From Sipunculus nudus (Eukaryota > Annelida > Sipuncula > Golfingiida > Sipunculidae): DNA of 64,000 bases. The notes under the pieces are model-generated. The model saw only the letters and a program-made list of their open reading frames with translations. It was not told the origin of the DNA and ran no database searches. The stretch lies in assembly GCA_026874595.1 (NCBI GenBank), contig CM049310.1, forward strand, positions 76,069,056-76,133,055. Direction: 5' to 3'. Below, one piece after another: positions 38,801-45,827 of the stretch. Each line of letters starts with the position of its first letter. Position 1 is the stretch's first letter. The translations under genes and the position numbers were made by a program.

Positions 38801-41800
38801 ACAGTGTTCAGAATGACAGTAATGAGACAAACGGCAGACAACAGAGCAGCAGAACTGTACCTAAAACAAGCCCTTTGTTTAAGTTGGATCCGTATGTGAA
38901 AGATGGGCTGATACGAGTAGGAGGTCGCCTTGATAGGTCTTCGCTACCATAAGAAGCAAAGCACCCTGTTGTACTGTCGAAACATGCTTATGTTTCTGTT
39001 CTGATACTCAGACAGATACATGAGGACTTGCATCATAGTGGTAGAAACCATATGATTACTAGATTGCGAGAGAAATACTGGATACTCAAAGCTAATTCTG
39101 CTGCTAGGAGAATACTCGACAACTGTGTAAATTGCCGTAAACAAAGAGGGCAGGTGGGACAACAAAAGATGGCAGACCTGCCAACTGATTGTGTACAGGC
39201 AGACGAACCACCATTCACCAATGTCGGAGTGGATTATTTTGGACCTTTTGACGTCAAACGTGGCCGCTCAATCGTCAAAAGATACGGTATTGTATTTACA
39301 TGTCTCACTTCACGTGCAGTACACCTTGAAATTGGACACTCGTTGGATACAGACTCTTGTATCAATGCACTACGGAGATTTATCTCACGTAGAGGACCTG
39401 TTAAGGTCATGCGTTCAGATAATGGAACAAACCTAGTAGGAGCTGAAAGAGAGTTGAGAGAAGAGCTCCAAAGATTGAACCAGGACAGAATCCACAATGC
39501 AATGCTACAGCGTGGAATCAATTGGATATTTAACCCGCCCACAGGATCTCATCACGGTGGAGTTTGGGAAAGACAAATAAGGACAATTAGAAAAATCCTG
39601 TATAATCTGATAAAGAATCAGACTTTGGACGATGAAAGCTTACAAACGTTCATTTGTGAGGTAGAATCAACCATAAACTCAAGACCACTTACAAAGCTTT
39701 CTGATGACCCTTCGGATTTAGAGGTGTTAACCCCTAACCACTTGTTACTTTTGAAATCGGAAACTTCGCTTCCCCCCGGATTGTTTACTGCGAAAGACGT
39801 TTACGCCCGTAGACGTTGGAGGCAAGTGCAATACTTGTCAGATGTTTTCTGGAAGAGGTGGGTGAAGGAGTATTTACCCCTGCTACAAGAACGACAGAAA
39901 TGGTGTAAGCCAAGGAGAAACTTCGCCACTGGAGATGTGGTACTGATCGCTGATGATTCTGCGCCGAGAAATTCTTGGTTGATGGGAAGAGTTACGGAGA
40001 CTATCCCAGATCGTCATGGTTTTGTTCGTCGAGTGAAAGTTCAAACCAAGACAAACTTATTGGAAAGACCAATCAGTAAGTTGTACTTAGTGTTAGAAGG
40101 AGATATTTTCGATAAATCACATATTGTGTAGGAACCGGGGTGAGCCTAGCGCCCTCGGGTGAAGACCGTGAAGGTCTACATTTGGTGTTTAGAACATTGT
40201 TTTAAATCACTCATTCGTACAAACTTTCTTGAACTCTGTTTGATCTTTGATCAAAGGAACACTGTTAATCTGGAAACCTTTATTTAAATATGGGAATATT
40301 CTTTTATATCGGTTTATGTAATATGCTAACAGAAGTTTTATAATGTTTCAGTAATAATCAAGATGTATCTTTGATAATTAAGGGGCCGGGATGTTGGAGC
40401 TATATCTTTCATTGTGCGTTGGCGCCTTCTGTAGGACTCAGTCAGTACAATTATTAATTGTTTTGTATAATGTTTTTGATACACCAGCAAAGATGGAGTC
40501 AAACATCGAGTTTACCTCCTCGTGATGTCTTGGCAAATTGATCAGATTACGAACTATTGCGACTCTACGACAGATATTGTACCTGATAATATGTGTTCTA
40601 CGATGTTTGTGAACTGTACGACCATATTTTTGAAGTGCGACAATGTGAATAAACCCGTATTTGCTATTCATGGTTTTGTATGCACGTGTGTATAAATTGT
40701 TTGGAACAATACATGCTGAGACACCGAAGCGCGAGTGTAAATTCCAGTGACTTTATTATTTTGTGTTTCGAACTGGTGTCGGTGAACAGGTTATGAACTT
40801 TACGGCTTTCGGATTACGAACCTATACTTGATATAATAAACATTGAAGGTATGGCTCAATCACATGGCAAAACCTATGTATACAACAGCAACCCAAGTTG
40901 GATTTTTATTTGGATTCACTCATGGAATTATATGTGATGTTTCACTGATGAAATTAAAATTGTAACTAAAACATCAGACTGAGACACTTATACACCCAAC
41001 CTGATTTAGTTGAGTTAAAGCTCGAATGAACAACAGGCAACTAAATAAATTTTCATTTTTTTTTCATTTAAATTTTCCCATTATTTCAATCCTAAAACTA
41101 TGCTAAAACAATAAAACATTTGCATGTTTGATTTTTTAAACATTTCTTTTAAGAGAGTAAATAAAGCTGAAGTGAAATATATCCAACAGGAATTTCGAAG
41201 GGGGAGTATTTTTAGAAGCATAGCAATGAGGACATTTCAGCATTATTGTGTCTGACACTTTACCTTATCAAGTTTCTGCAGGTAGTGCACCTCAAAGTTC
41301 CCCTGACATGTGTGGTCGATGTGGTGCTGTATCTTCTGGTGGATGATTGTGGTGACAGAGTCCCCTGACAGCCAATCAAGCAGGTGCAGGGAATCCCTTA
41401 AAGAAGAACACAACATGCTGGTTAACTCTGGTGAGGTACTGGGGTGCCACAATACATTTTGTAACAATGTGACACATTCTGTCATTGTGAAACTTTGTTC
41501 ATAATATGACAGTATGACAAACTGAGGCTGGATTTTTTTTTTAAATGGTTTCAAATTGACTATTTTGGTGAATGAGAAATAATTGCGAAATTAAATACTT
41601 TATGTACAAGCAAATTCAATGAATTTATGTCCCCTGCTAGTGACACCTGTTGGTTATTAGTGAAACTTTATGTGCTGATTCATCATATGAAAAATGAAAT
41701 ATCATACTGTATTATTATCTTGTGAGACAGACACTCCAAAACCACTCCCAGCCAAGGTAACCATGAGAGCAAACACTGACCCAAATCTGAATGAAATCGG

Positions 41801-44679
41801 ATAATATTTAGGAAAATTATCGCACAGAAACGAAGACTTGATGGACAGACAAACAGACAAATAATGCTGTGGTTAGCTTCATATTCAAGCATTTTTTAGA
41901 ATATGATTTATATTGTCACTGATGGAACTTCATCCAGCAGCCAAATGATGATCCCTCTAGGCTGGCCAAGTCAAAATACCTCATCCTACCAGCTCAAGGG
42001 TACAAGCATAGTTATCATCAGCTGTCATCAACTAGGTGAACTAGTTGAAGGGTGGTTTCCTGTTACGTTAGCAATACTGGGGTATTTTCCAGGATTTCAC
42101 AGCATAAAAAGCCTGGTCCTCTGTTATTGCAATCCTTGATCTACAGCATGATGTACTTACATGCCAGAGAGAGGGAATTACCAGGACCTTCAAAAAGTTC
42201 ACAAGAGTCCAAAGCCTTGTGATGTTCTATGCAAACATCAGGGATCCACTCCCATTAAATGATTAGGGGTCTATTGTCCGTTCCAGCACCCCTGTCCACC
42301 TGTTTTTTTCACAATAATTTTTTTTGCAAATCAAAGAACACCAAAACTTTTTGACCTTAGGGCAGAAAGAGGAAAAAGTGTAATTAACTATTATGGAAAT
42401 ATAAGCCTACCTTATGTCATTTTCCTGTAAACAATATAAAACCATTTTAGGAGTAACTAGTCTATTCTGTAGTGACATCTTACCACTAATCTGTTAAATG
42501 GGCATATCAGGGAATAGTGATGACGTCATAATAGATGTGATGTACTTCAAGGCTCCAACCTTCAGGGGACCAATAATCAAGAGGTGCCGACCCCTGTTTA
42601 CAGCGAGACTTGTATTCTCCACATCACACACTTCACTGTTATGTCACATTTCTTTATATCCATATCCAAGGAGGATAAACAATAATATTTATATCTGAGT
42701 AGGTAAGGTACCAAAAATTAAGCTTTTGCCTCTTTATGTCATTGGTGCAAATTTTGTTTGGCAAGTTTGTCTTATGTAGAGAATGGAGATAATCACGAAA
42801 AATCAGGTGGACAGGGGTATGGAATGGACTTTAGTATGCTCCTCAATGCCATTTATCAAAGTCATGGATAACCTTCTATTTTATATAATTCAGAATGGCC
42901 TGGCATGTCTGATCCATCTTGTGACTGCATGAACTCAAGATAAGTTAAACTGATTTAAACTCACAGCTGCTGGTTGAGTGTGTGGAAGGTATCCATGATC
43001 TCCTGACACTGACAGTCTTCTTTGTCCATCATACATCCCAGACACTGTACCATAGACTCGTCTTCCTCATCATCATCGTGGTCTGTGGACATCACAACAA
43101 ACAAATATTATGAAAAACATAGACCCTTATTTATAAATATGAGAAAAGGTGGTCTTTATTTTGAGGTGGTTGCTAAACTGAGGTGGTCATAAGGCAAGGT
43201 TTTACTGTATATATTAACTTGCATTTTCACACTGCACATCTTAGTGTGTAGTTGATGTTTGTGACCAACGGATATATTATAATATCATATAACCTCCTAT
43301 TTCCTGCATATATTGGCATATATATGTACCGGTATTAAGGAAAAGTGATGTATTCTCAACACACTTCTTGAAATTACCCAAGATTACAGAGAGGATTGTA
43401 AAATTATATGATGTAATATTATATTTATGGTTAAATGTCTAGGATTTGTGTCTCTGCTTGCATGGATTGCACAATATATAATACTATATATAACCTTATT
43501 TCAGGCTTCAACAGTTATTTAAACAGATTAGAACCTCTTAGCATTCAACAGAGAGCTTTAAGCTTTGATAACAGAAGGGAAAAGAATGACAAAGAACAAT
43601 ACTCAATACTAAGCTAAGCTAAAACCTTTTTTTTTAAGATTTAGGTAAAATACCTGCAGGTAGCGCTGTTGACTGAATGAGGACGACAGTAACCTGTGGG
43701 CAATAACTATTATTTAAAACCCCTTTTAGTACAGGTCAAGTATGCTCTGTTGTGGATTAATCAGTAAACACTCTTACCCAAATCTAAATCTTCATCTTTA
43801 CTCATGCAGCAATACACTTGGAATGCTCTGGTATAAAACTGCAGCATGGCTTCTTGAAAAACTTTAGTTGTCTTAAAGAACACCAGGGATTTGACCAGCA
43901 TATGTACATGTCCAGCAACAGATTTGACACCATGTTGAGATTCTGGTAACAACTGCCTGGCACACTCTAACTTGTCCACACAGGGTACATATGCACTTAA
44001 ACTTTCATGCAGTTGGCTGAAAGCTTCAGGTATACAACTATGTGCTGTCTGTACATCAGCATTTTTGAAATATTCCCAAAACTGCGTTGATATGTTTTCT
44101 TGTAAATCTGATTTGAGATGGCTGAAGAACCAGTCTTCAAGAATCTCTGTGAGCCCTGCTTCATGCAACGCTGCCAGCGCATTCTGGAAATGTTCTTTCC
44201 CTTCGACATTCTGTCAAATGAATGAATGGTACATTTAATATGTAGTGAACTCATTGGTATTCATATCATGAAATTTAATGAATTAACAAATTTATGATAT
44301 TGTATCTTCTTTCACATATGATAACTGCCGAGCTGTCCTACATGAAGTCTAATATATATGATATATGTATCGCAGAGAGCAAGGTATAATTTTTCTTGTA
44401 CTGCCACTTACATGCCTGAGGTATTCTATAACTATATTATAATCCGTTTGTTCAAAAGGTTCTTATACCTTTTCATATGAAGAAACAATTTTACGAAAAC
44501 TTCCAGCCTCTAACTATTCGGATAGTCGAACCGAGGCTTTACTGTATCTATCACAATGATTCATGTATCTGAAAATAAATGCATGCAAAGACTGATGAAT
44601 TTACACTGTTCCCGGGTTGGCAAGGTGTTATTCTGTTGACAACGATCTCCCAAGCGGCGTCCAAATCATCCCCTGCCAT
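17611..44679 (-). CDS. ANAPC2: Anaphase-promoting complex subunit 2, complete 12-exon gene
   Basis: The gene reads 44679-44605, 44210-43778, 43082-42965, 41396-41264, 33614-33320, 30818-30701, 29217-29042, 27972-27683, 23346-23184, 20626-20531, 18828-18599 and 17823-17611. All joins keep frame and predict 779 residues (human 822). APC2 is the cullin-like scaffold of the APC/C ubiquitin ligase; its C-terminal half holds the RING subunit APC11 and its winged-helix domain helps position the E2 enzyme. Seen: an N-terminal helical repeat part (TEILEDWFFSHLKSDLQENI), VTTIIHQ, RIEELFNIIVEFPES, DILTAYISAIRALRMLDP, the acidic linker ending DPVDADP, the cullin-homology core SRRSSDIISMLVNIYGSKEL through RFGETQLHYCEVMLKDVADS, ILSAQFWPTFREEKLELP, and the C-terminal end RDQKLIYSGGVYRLPKAGS. 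Divergent to PPIL3. Intron 4 is enlarged by a BEL element on the other strand. All introns are GT-AG. Confidence 0.96.
18599..18828 (-). CDS. ANAPC2: ANAPC2 exon 11
   Basis: Acceptor TTTCAG, donor GTCGGT (unusual third base). Encodes RWTVEELSAVMHMPTAAIRR of the winged-helix domain, then an acidic loop with ILMEEDDTESAMASQQDQRE, parallel to the human sequence. Confidence 0.94.
18890..19190. repeat. Dispersed repeat in ANAPC2 intron 10
   Basis: Shares 'gtgacc(c/t)ctgacctcatt' and 'aaatatg' with 23450-23500, and 'caggcaagata' with 30325. Two internal halves are similar ('tttcatcaaaatccatcaat' and 'tttcatgaaaatccatcaga'). Noncoding. Confidence 0.45.
20531..20626 (-). CDS. ANAPC2: ANAPC2 exon 10
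   Basis: Acceptor CCATAG, donor GTAGCT. Encodes LVNIEIELKEKTLTFDVSPV and HATIIMHFQDQ, matching the cullin-homology C-terminal part of human APC2. Confidence 0.94.
20922..20953. repeat. (GA)n followed by a G-run
   Basis: About 25 bp of GA repeats next to a run of G at 20948-20955, in ANAPC2 intron 9. Confidence 0.95.
21320..22326. mobile_element. ~1.0-kb TIR element, TA target
   Basis: The left end CTGTGGAAGTGGTTAATTTG and the right end (reverse complement) CAGCGGAAGTGGTTTTGTTA share the first 15 or so bases, and both are flanked by TA. It resembles the shorter CTGTGG family at 11560. No transposase is recognisable, so it looks nonautonomous. It lies in ANAPC2 intron 9. Confidence 0.6.
22512..22900. 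repeat. ~254-bp tandem duplication
   Basis: 22512-22645 and 22766-22897 share 'cactacataacaaaggaaat', 'aaagatgaaaatcaaaataa' and 'gtgcctgagaaccacacctt'. The segment between them (22654-22766) also has a copy at about 20105-20225 ('gaatattctctgaa', 'cacttggatatggtcaac'). This indicates a composite repeat that was duplicated in place. Confidence 0.75.
23184..23346 (-). CDS. ANAPC2: ANAPC2 exon 9
   Basis: Acceptor TTTCCAG, donor GTATTC. Encodes EIPVSGMILSAQFWPTFREE, KLELPPIFQTALESYTKAFE and NRTLNWKPHLG, matching the human cullin-homology region. Confidence 0.95.
25185..26087. mobile_element. ~0.9-kb element inserted in the repeat array
   Basis: The repeat units on each side are interrupted: 'ctacagacaa' on the left, with the expected 'ctaatatctcaggactgg' resuming at about 26088. 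The ends are inverted but divergent: TAGTGATGGGCCGATCATCG on the left, TAGTGGTGGG then GATCATC motifs on the reverse of the right. TAGTGRTGGG ends recall hAT-type elements. No clear 8-bp duplication and no transposase ORF are visible. Part of it (25622-25765) recurs at 47455-47590. Confidence 0.5.
26826..26880. repeat. C-rich homopolymer tract
   Basis: A run of about 23 C with further C-rich text up to 26875. It produces spurious Pro-rich and Gly-rich ORFs on the two strands. Confidence 0.9.
27060..27184. repeat. (CT)n-rich microsatellite
   Basis: About 120 bp of imperfect CT/TCTC repeats with interruptions, inside the long repeat array in ANAPC2 intron 8. The Ser/Leu-rich ORFs across it are artefacts. 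Confidence 0.93.
27683..27972 (-). CDS. ANAPC2: ANAPC2 exon 8
   Basis: Donor GTAAGT. The acceptor is taken as TTTTAAG (27974-27973) because the previous exon leaves one base; this gives ADP-A-K-T-S-P-S-R-R. Encodes SSDIISMLVNIYGSKELFVN and LKLRFGETQLHYCEVMLKDV of the cullin-homology domain. A weaker alternative acceptor 5 bp on would break the frame. Confidence 0.92.
28030..28460. repeat. ~62-bp tandem repeat, about 7 copies
   Basis: The unit contains 'tacactcctcaatgatgaac', 'tattgaactaatgaacta' and 'ttgttcagtacatcattatt'. Copies diverge by roughly 10-20 percent and some carry T-runs. It lies in ANAPC2 intron 7, immediately before a copy of the 250-bp dispersed repeat. Confidence 0.9.
28465..28715. 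repeat. ~250-bp dispersed repeat, second copy
   Basis: Same family and orientation as 9525-9785. It adjoins the 62-bp tandem repeat on its left. Confidence 0.6.
29042..29217 (-). CDS. ANAPC2: ANAPC2 exon 7 (acidic linker)
   Basis: Acceptor TTTGTAG, donor GTAAGG. Encodes CREDTVRCIVSSLTDDGNNE, a run of acidic residues and WTPDPVDADP. Human APC2 has the same acidic linker ending in PDPVDADPG. Confidence 0.95.
30701..30818 (-). CDS. ANAPC2: ANAPC2 exon 6
   Basis: Acceptor TCTGCAG, donor GTATAT. Encodes VNTSDILTAYISAIRALRML, DPTGVLLELV and CDPVRKYLR, colinear with human APC2. It is too short to stand out as an open frame. Confidence 0.95.
31036..32505. repeat. Composite repeat with ~480-bp tandem duplication
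   Basis: About 31430-31905 and 31906-32400 are two copies of one unit: both carry 'aaggtcatgacc', 'cataacccatatctatgtat', 'ctgtccattagtttttgact', 'tataatgctcacagtactgt' and 'gataggtgg(c/t)(a/g)ccaccagttt'. The stretch ends with 'gcggcggcggcaggaccc' and 'tatcccccgactttgtctgg'. It lies in ANAPC2 intron 5. Noncoding. Confidence 0.8.
32728..33178. mobile_element. TIR element, copy 1 (CAGGGGTCGT family)
   Basis: Starts with CAGGGGTCGTTATAATGCCT; the right end is a decayed inverse (rc CAAGGTTCATAA). Inside are 'gtctcagacaggcaaacaca', 'tgcacaaaaaggcattttt' and 'aaaggcaaaactagattta'. It shares the same layout and strand with 54929-55468. CAGGGGTC-type ends recall hAT elements; no transposase is present. 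Confidence 0.65.
33320..33614 (-). CDS. ANAPC2: ANAPC2 exon 5
   Basis: Acceptor AAAACAG, donor GTTAGA. Encodes WLEDKVVGWLKLLYSTC, RIEELFNIIVEFPESEPALL and DLKTCLEKTD, then ALETRLLHP, all colinear with human APC2. The BEL element lies 336 bp upstream in the intron. Confidence 0.95.
33951..34385 (+). repeat. 5' LTR of the BEL/Pao element
   Basis: 435 bp from TGTTGGAGCTATATC to ACGAACCTATA. Nearly identical to 40392-40826, with differences at the GGCGCC(C/T)TCTG site, at CGACAG(G/A)TATT and at GCGAG(C/T)GTAA. The LTR must carry the promoter and polyadenylation signal; I cannot place a TATA box with confidence. The short antisense ORF in each LTR is unlikely to be a gene. Confidence 0.95.
34420..38952 (+). 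CDS. BEL/Pao gag-pol polyprotein, first part (1510 aa)
   Basis: Starts 34 bp after the 5' LTR. Residues about 28-85 form a charged coiled coil; about 238-420 match the Gag region common in Pao elements (DUF1759). Two CCHC zinc knuckles with C-x2-C-x4-H-x4-C spacing begin near residues 470 and 504, followed by a CTVC/H-rich third finger. The aspartic protease motif is FFDNGSTDSF (Asp near 590), with DNGS in place of the common D-S/T-G. RT follows with DIKAMFYQV (about 933) and YVDD at 1012-1015, then RNase H with FADASETGYG (about 1192). The frame stops at TAA 38950-38952, after a segment that begins the integrase linker. The downstream ORF is in the same frame. The stop is probably a recent mutation. 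Confidence 0.95.
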   Translation: MNTKDTNVEPQDSASNVSSNASRTSCASVKSDRLKEEANLAKLRARVSMLSLKQALETEEHRLRQQKEALELRTQLQVASARAGVFKNDDFVSDNDIVNLNTGAAAGASQLNELKPPVLSVSQGESENVTIPYELGVSAQSKPELKVIDEITSNTEGILNPRAETFTPIGPCRSNIQSPKIPVLDCAQSTLTDVHVKPVYIKSEVADNVQCNSALFELLRRQNDITEMLVENQKKATLPRKDIPIFDGRLQGYRAFINAFEHNIESLTNNNQDKLYYLYQYTSGRPRDIIKGCMGKDPVRGYMDARRELEAEYGDEYRIVRAYEEEINKIEPLRNEDPKSLKSFLTYLSSYKTAMEGIDMCRNSDHSNIVQKLMLKLPYKMRDKWRNRAYWIKEQHHVFPSLNDFVMFVKEQVAIITDSVYGDISDVHKPSSVKPTKQKPKSFTTNVKQVGPSVKPDSSALSLTCAFEKPCLYCKNTDHALEVCTVLQVKPHDEKLQFCRSKGLCFRCLHRQHISKNCTRERLICTVCKQRHPTVLHIEQECFKRITSTCVKTDQTKQPCSTGCRSFLPIMPVRVKHEKSDHYITTYAFFDNGSTDSFCTENLVNKLNLDGRNTKILLQTLGQNELVTCREIRGLEVCDLSGENVISIPKAYTHFEMPVCKSDIPAQIHIERWQYLDKVILPNIDADVDLLIGNNVPKAMEPWEVINSQQDGPYAVKTRLGWAVNGPVDSSCETSSDEARSHIPRISANRISVMQTLEKQMENHFNHDFNERVYDDKPKRSKSDTKFMKKVTESVTMVNGHYQIGLPFKAKSLCLPNNREQAEYNMNTLKRRFQRDPQFYHDYKTFMTDTIEKGYAEKIPESQLGRCDGKVWYLQHHGVYHPQKRRIRVVFNCAAKYRGLSLNDVLLQGPDLTNTLAGVLIRFRQEQVALMADIKAMFYQVRVDPDDCDTLRFLWWPDGNIDNNPEEYRMVVHIFGAASSPSCSSFALRKTADDNEHFCDSATVSTIRNNFYVDDCLKSVSTEEQAVDMITSLSETCAKGGFHITKWISNKRAVLNAVAETERAQQVKDLDLDQDTLPIERALGVHWCVESDKLLFRVLVKEKPLTRRGILSIISSVYDPLGFLAPFVLVAKGLLQDLCRLKFAWDQEIPQEYLPLWQKWLMELPTLKDFSVDRCMKPIDFGEIQTTQIHHFADASETGYGTVTYLRFVSKEQKCHCAFVIGKSRVLPLKQITIPRMELSAAALAVRIDSMVKRELELVVDETFFWTDSMSVLKYFSNETTRFRTFVANRIALICEGSHPNQWFYVSSGDNPADDASRGLDAKTFLGRSRWIYGPQFLWKNELEIPRKTVSAEALQENDLELRKTKVKVNVVVTDNTTETMNRFITSHSSWIKLKRHVAWFIKIRKVLREKVTGKSNLAANDSGAKGIRQRLCVKDLDEAEKAVLVYTQRQDFPDELSALNSVQNDSNETNGRQQSSRTVPKTSPLFKLDPYVKDGLIRVGGRLDRSSLP
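38953..40131 (+). pseudogene. BEL/Pao integrase and C-terminal domain, cut off by a stop
   Basis: In the same frame as the upstream ORF and separated from it by the single TAA at 38950-38952; the first Met is at 39028. Seen: the zinc-binding HHCC part (HHSGRNHMITRLREKYW and CVNC), the DDE integrase core with Asp in VDYFGPF, Asp in MRSDNGTN and Glu in GVWERQIR, then TPNHLLLL and the basic C-terminal domain (DUF5641) with RRRWRQVQYLSDVFWKRWVK. The catalytic residues are intact. As it stands the integrase would need stop readthrough or internal initiation, so this copy is probably defective in cis. Confidence 0.92.
40392..40826 (+). repeat. 3' LTR of the BEL/Pao element
   Basis: Preceded by the purine tract AAGGGGCCGGGA and followed by target duplication CTTGA. 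Same length as the 5' LTR and about 99.3 percent identical by my eye count. Confidence 0.95.
41264..41396 (-). CDS. ANAPC2: ANAPC2 exon 4
   Basis: Acceptor CTTTAAG, donor GTAAAG, ending in phase 0. Encodes DSLHLLDWLSGDSVTTIIHQ, KIQHHIDHTCQGNFEVHYLQ and KLDK, colinear with human. The donor starts the intron that contains the BEL element. Confidence 0.94.
42271..42834. mobile_element. 564-bp TIR element (MITE)
   Basis: The left end is CTATTGTCCGTTCCAGCACC then CCTGTCCACCTG; the right end, reverse-complemented, is CTAAAGTCCATTCCATACCC then CCTGTCCACCTG, so about 27 of 32 terminal bases agree. No transposase. Lies in ANAPC2 intron 3. A clean target duplication could not be assigned. Confidence 0.75.
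42965..43082 (-). CDS. ANAPC2: ANAPC2 exon 3
   Basis: Acceptor TCCACAG, donor GTGAGT. Encodes DHDDDEEDESMVQCLGCMMD and KEDCQCQEIMDTFHTLNQQ. Human has the parallel Cys-rich segment (CAGCSSDKQQCWC). It is missed by simple ORF inspection because it is only 118 bp. Confidence 0.94.
43778..44210 (-). CDS. ANAPC2: ANAPC2 exon 2
   Basis: Acceptor TTGACAG, donor GTAAGA. Encodes NVEGKEHFQNALAALHEAGL then TEILEDWFFSHLKSDLQENI and SLVFFKTTKVFQEAMLQFY. The phase-0 start fits the end of exon 1. Confidence 0.95.
44605..44679 (-). CDS. ANAPC2: ANAPC2 exon 1 (start)
   Basis: ATG at 44679-44677 opens MAGDDLDAAWEIVVNRITPC followed by QPGNS, with donor GTAAAT in phase 0, which suits exon 2. Human APC2 has a similar AWNTVS motif near its N terminus. 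The start is short and only weakly conserved, so transcript evidence would help. Confidence 0.75.
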
Positions 44680-45752
44680 GATTACGGCATCGGCATGTCT
44701 AGTTATTGGCAATTATTGTAAACAGCAAAAGGGCTGTCACTTCGTTTGGCGCATCTTCAAGCTTCTCGGTTCAAGTGTCTTGGAATATTTGGATACCATG
44801 CAGTTTTACCCAAGGGGCGGAAATGGAAAATGATTTGCAGTATATATTATTAAATCTACAACTCTTTTGATTTCACAAATATGAATATTGCATGTTTTTT
44901 AACCTCTTATCGATTTTTTTCACATTCTTTTCTATTTAAATGGGTGGACAAAATCGACGAATCTGCAATCAACATAAAATCCACAGGAAAAATTACGCAA
45001 AAATTACATTTAAGCGACACCTTGTGAAGGTGAAGGTCGATATTCTTGAACACCGGGAAACCGGGATTTTCAACATGGTTTGTGGATTAAAACATGTTTC
45101 AAAGCCCTGAACATATTCATTCTGCATTACATAATTTGTACTGTTAAGGCAAGGTCTCGAGAGTTGACTGGCAACTGATGGAGGGTAATCCAAGAAACAC
45201 TGTTACGCAGTGCAGATGCTCTGGTGTTTACAGTAAAGCCCCGGTTAAACGGCCACCGGGTTTGTTCGGATAACCGATATCTATATAGAGGAGAAGCGAT
45301 AGTTGAAGTCAGTTCGACCATTCAAGTGACCCTTCAGTTACAGAATGATTTTTGATATTATTAAATAAACCCAGTACTTAAATGGATGCTCATGAAATAA
45401 AAGTTATGAATTAATTCATTCATATCCTTCTTAACTGCGTGTTTCAATAACAGATTGTATATACTATTTTTATGTCAAGACTACATGCATCATTGAAGTT
45501 CAAGATGGATACATAAATTCTGTAGAACTTTGTCAGCCATTATGTCACATATTTTGCAGAATAAAATTCTATAAAAATGTTATGTCTGTCTTTACCTATT
45601 TAATTCCAGTAGGCAACAATTCAAATTAACATGTATTCATTTGAAGAATAGAAAAATTCCAATTTAATCTATCATAAATATTAATATTCATTTATTCATG
45701 TGATACATATAATATTGCTGCCTGACTGATCAATCATTTCACTTTTTTTCAG
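44680..45752. promoter_or_regulatory. Head-to-head interval between ANAPC2 and PPIL3
   Basis: ANAPC2 starts leftward at 44679 and PPIL3 runs rightward from an acceptor at 45751-45752, so the two promoters must lie within about 1 kb or share elements. The first PPIL3 exon must also be here; because exon 2 starts with the second codon, it should end in ATG. The only ATG directly followed by GT that I noticed is at 45075-45077 (donor GTTTGT, weak). A piece of a TACAGTAAAGCCCCGGTTA repeat with ends like pogo-type MITEs lies at 45227. No TATA box is convincing. Confidence 0.55.
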
Positions 45753-45827
45753 TCTGTGACACTGCATACTGACCTTGGGGACATAAAACTAGAGTTATTT
45801 TGTGATAAAGTACCTCAAACATGCAAG
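45753..45827 (+). CDS. PPIL3: PPIL3 exon 2
   Basis: Acceptor TTTTTTTCAG, donor GTGAGA, phase 0, 25 codons. It starts with Ser-Val-Thr-Leu-His-Thr, which are residues 2-7 of the family, so the Met codon is on the exon before. Confidence 0.94.

Larger units (their letters stand above)
33946..40831 (+). mobile_element. BEL/Pao LTR retrotransposon, near-intact
   Basis: The element (33951-40826) is flanked by a 5-bp target duplication CTTGA (33946-33950 and 40827-40831). Two 435-bp LTRs enclose one long gag-pol reading frame. A purine-rich tract (40380-40391) precedes the 3' LTR. Order of domains: coiled coil, Gag, zinc knuckles, protease, RT, RNase H, integrase, and the C-terminal domain typical of the BEL/Pao group. 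The only lesion I see is one in-frame stop at 38950-38952. The LTRs differ at about three of 435 positions, so insertion is recent. It sits in ANAPC2 intron 4, opposite to the gene; without it that intron would be about 770 bp. No env-like ORF is seen. Confidence 0.96.

Noticed and set aside
38415-39542. Antisense ORFs of 60-102 codons across the BEL pol region
   Set aside because: Shadows of the conserved pol frame on the other strand.
44579-44833. 84-codon + strand ORF in the ANAPC2/PPIL3 interval
   Set aside because: It is the antisense shadow of ANAPC2 exon 1 and its upstream region.
44535-45240. Single pogo-like MITE bounded by 'ggctttactgta' and 'tacagtaaagcc'
   Set aside because: The two ends face away from each other, so they are separate fragments; similar fragments lie at 33663 and 43195.
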